In this document: positions 5,443 through 5,705 of the stretch, one piece after another | Position numbering within the stretch: position 1 is the first letter of the stretch | Layout of the letters: each line of letters begins with the position of its first letter | From: Chitinophagaceae bacterium | Lineage (GTDB): Bacteria; Bacteroidota; Bacteroidia; Chitinophagales; Chitinophagaceae | Direction of reading: 5' to 3' | NCBI GenBank assembly: GCA_025963615.1 | Contig: JAOQAL010000544.1 | Span: 1-5,705 of the forward strand | DNA length: 5,705 nucleotides | Translations under genes and position numbers: made by a program | Notes under the pieces: generated by a model | Database searches by the model: none | The model's input: only the letters and a program-made list of their open reading frames with translations | What the model was told of the DNA's origin: nothing

Positions 5443-5534
5443 TTCACGCAAAGAGCGCAAAGAAGCAAAGAACGCAAAGTGATGAACATGGTTCACGCAA
5501 AGGTCGCAAGGAATCAAAGAACGCAAAGTGATGA
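5443..5534. repeat. Two direct copies of a 43-nt CGCAAAG-rich repeat
   Basis: Copy 1 (5443-5485) and copy 2 (5492-5534) both begin TTCACGCAAAG and end AACGCAAAGTGATGA. They differ at 4 of 43 positions and are separated by 6 nt. Each copy is itself built from CGCAAAG-like units 8-9 nt apart. Such repeats are familiar from Bacteroidota intergenic DNA. The region 5310-5608 otherwise holds only terminator-like hairpins and no convincing gene. Confidence 0.8.
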
Positions 5535-5562
5535 GCTGTTAAGAATCAATCTCTGCTTTCTC

Positions 5563-5587
5563 AAAGCCTCCCAGCAGGAGGCTTTTT
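5563..5587. terminator. Hairpin terminator, possibly bidirectional
   Basis: AAAGCCTCC (5563-5571) pairs with GGAGGCTTT (5577-5585) in a perfect 9-bp stem with a 5-nt CAGCA loop, ending in five T on the plus strand. It lies 21 nt past the stop codon of the minus-strand cytochrome gene and probably ends that transcript, although the minus-strand U-tract is short (TTTG). It could also stop plus-strand readthrough. Confidence 0.65.
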
Positions 5588-5608
5588 GTATGAATAGATT
5601 TAGAGATT

Positions 5609-5705
5609 CTACTTTGGATATTTTTCTACTTTATGATTCACGGGAGGGAGAGTTTTTAAGAATGCATAAATAGCTTTTAGATCATTATCTGCCATGCCCG
5701 CGTAA
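5609..5705 (-). CDS. C-terminal end of a cytochrome c family protein (partial)
   Basis: The minus-strand frame runs from the right edge to a TAG (plus positions 5609-5611) and shows the last 31 residues of a longer protein. It reads YAGMADNDLKAIYAFLKTLP, then PPV and a basic tail ending EKYPK. A GM-x-D-x-DL-x-AIY-x-[YF]L-x-x-LPPV pattern is highly characteristic of the last helix of class I-type c cytochromes in Bacteroidota. The CXXCH heme site, signal peptide and most of the gene lie outside the window, so heme number and partner cannot be given. It converges on the reductase with repeats and terminators between. No functional link to the reductase is implied. Confidence 0.72.
   Translation of the reverse strand, partial: YAGMADNDLKAIYAFLKTLPPVNHKVEKYPK

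Noticed and set aside
5443..5534. The two 43-nt repeats considered as a CRISPR or attachment site
   Set aside because: There are only two copies with a 6-nt gap, internally repetitive, with no integrase or cas gene in the window.
5479..5673. A 64-codon plus-strand frame at the right end
   Set aside because: It begins inside a CGCAAAG repeat, crosses a terminator hairpin and is antisense to the cytochrome c tail.

Overview
The window looks like a chromosomal segment of a Bacteroidota bacterium, probably of the Chitinophagaceae type. This is inferred from the promoter grammar (TTTG, 19-nt spacer, TAnnTTTG), A-rich leaders without a clear Shine-Dalgarno, the HEPN-extended sulfite/nitrite reductase, and intergenic CCCGAT/ATCGGG palindromes and CGCAAAG repeats. 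No ribosomal or marker gene is present, so the placement is only moderately sure.

Layout. Positions 1-494 hold the 3' end of an unrecognised plus-strand gene. It converges, with a 5-nt gap, on a minus-strand sugar-porter MFS permease (500-1852). From about 1853 to 2999 lies over 1.1 kb with no convincing gene. It is packed with short palindromes, two divergent copies of a 72-74 bp sequence, two six-unit heptamer arrays, and a stretch that may be a decayed gene end carrying a small inverted-repeat element. A clean Bacteroidota promoter (3000-3030) then drives a leader encoding a 20-residue peptide with four cysteines. The leader is followed by an intrinsic terminator and the reductase gene (3195-5309), which ends at a strong terminator. 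The right end carries CGCAAAG repeats, another hairpin, and the 3' end of a minus-strand cytochrome c gene running out of the window.

The most interesting part is the reductase leader. Its Cys codons, terminator and hand-found alternative pairings fit a trp-type attenuator responding to cysteinyl-tRNA supply: scarce cysteine would stall the ribosome, free an antiterminator strand and let the reductase be made. This supports sulfite reduction for cysteine synthesis as the enzyme's role, rather than nitrite reduction. The permease, the left-edge gene and the cytochrome show no functional link to it.
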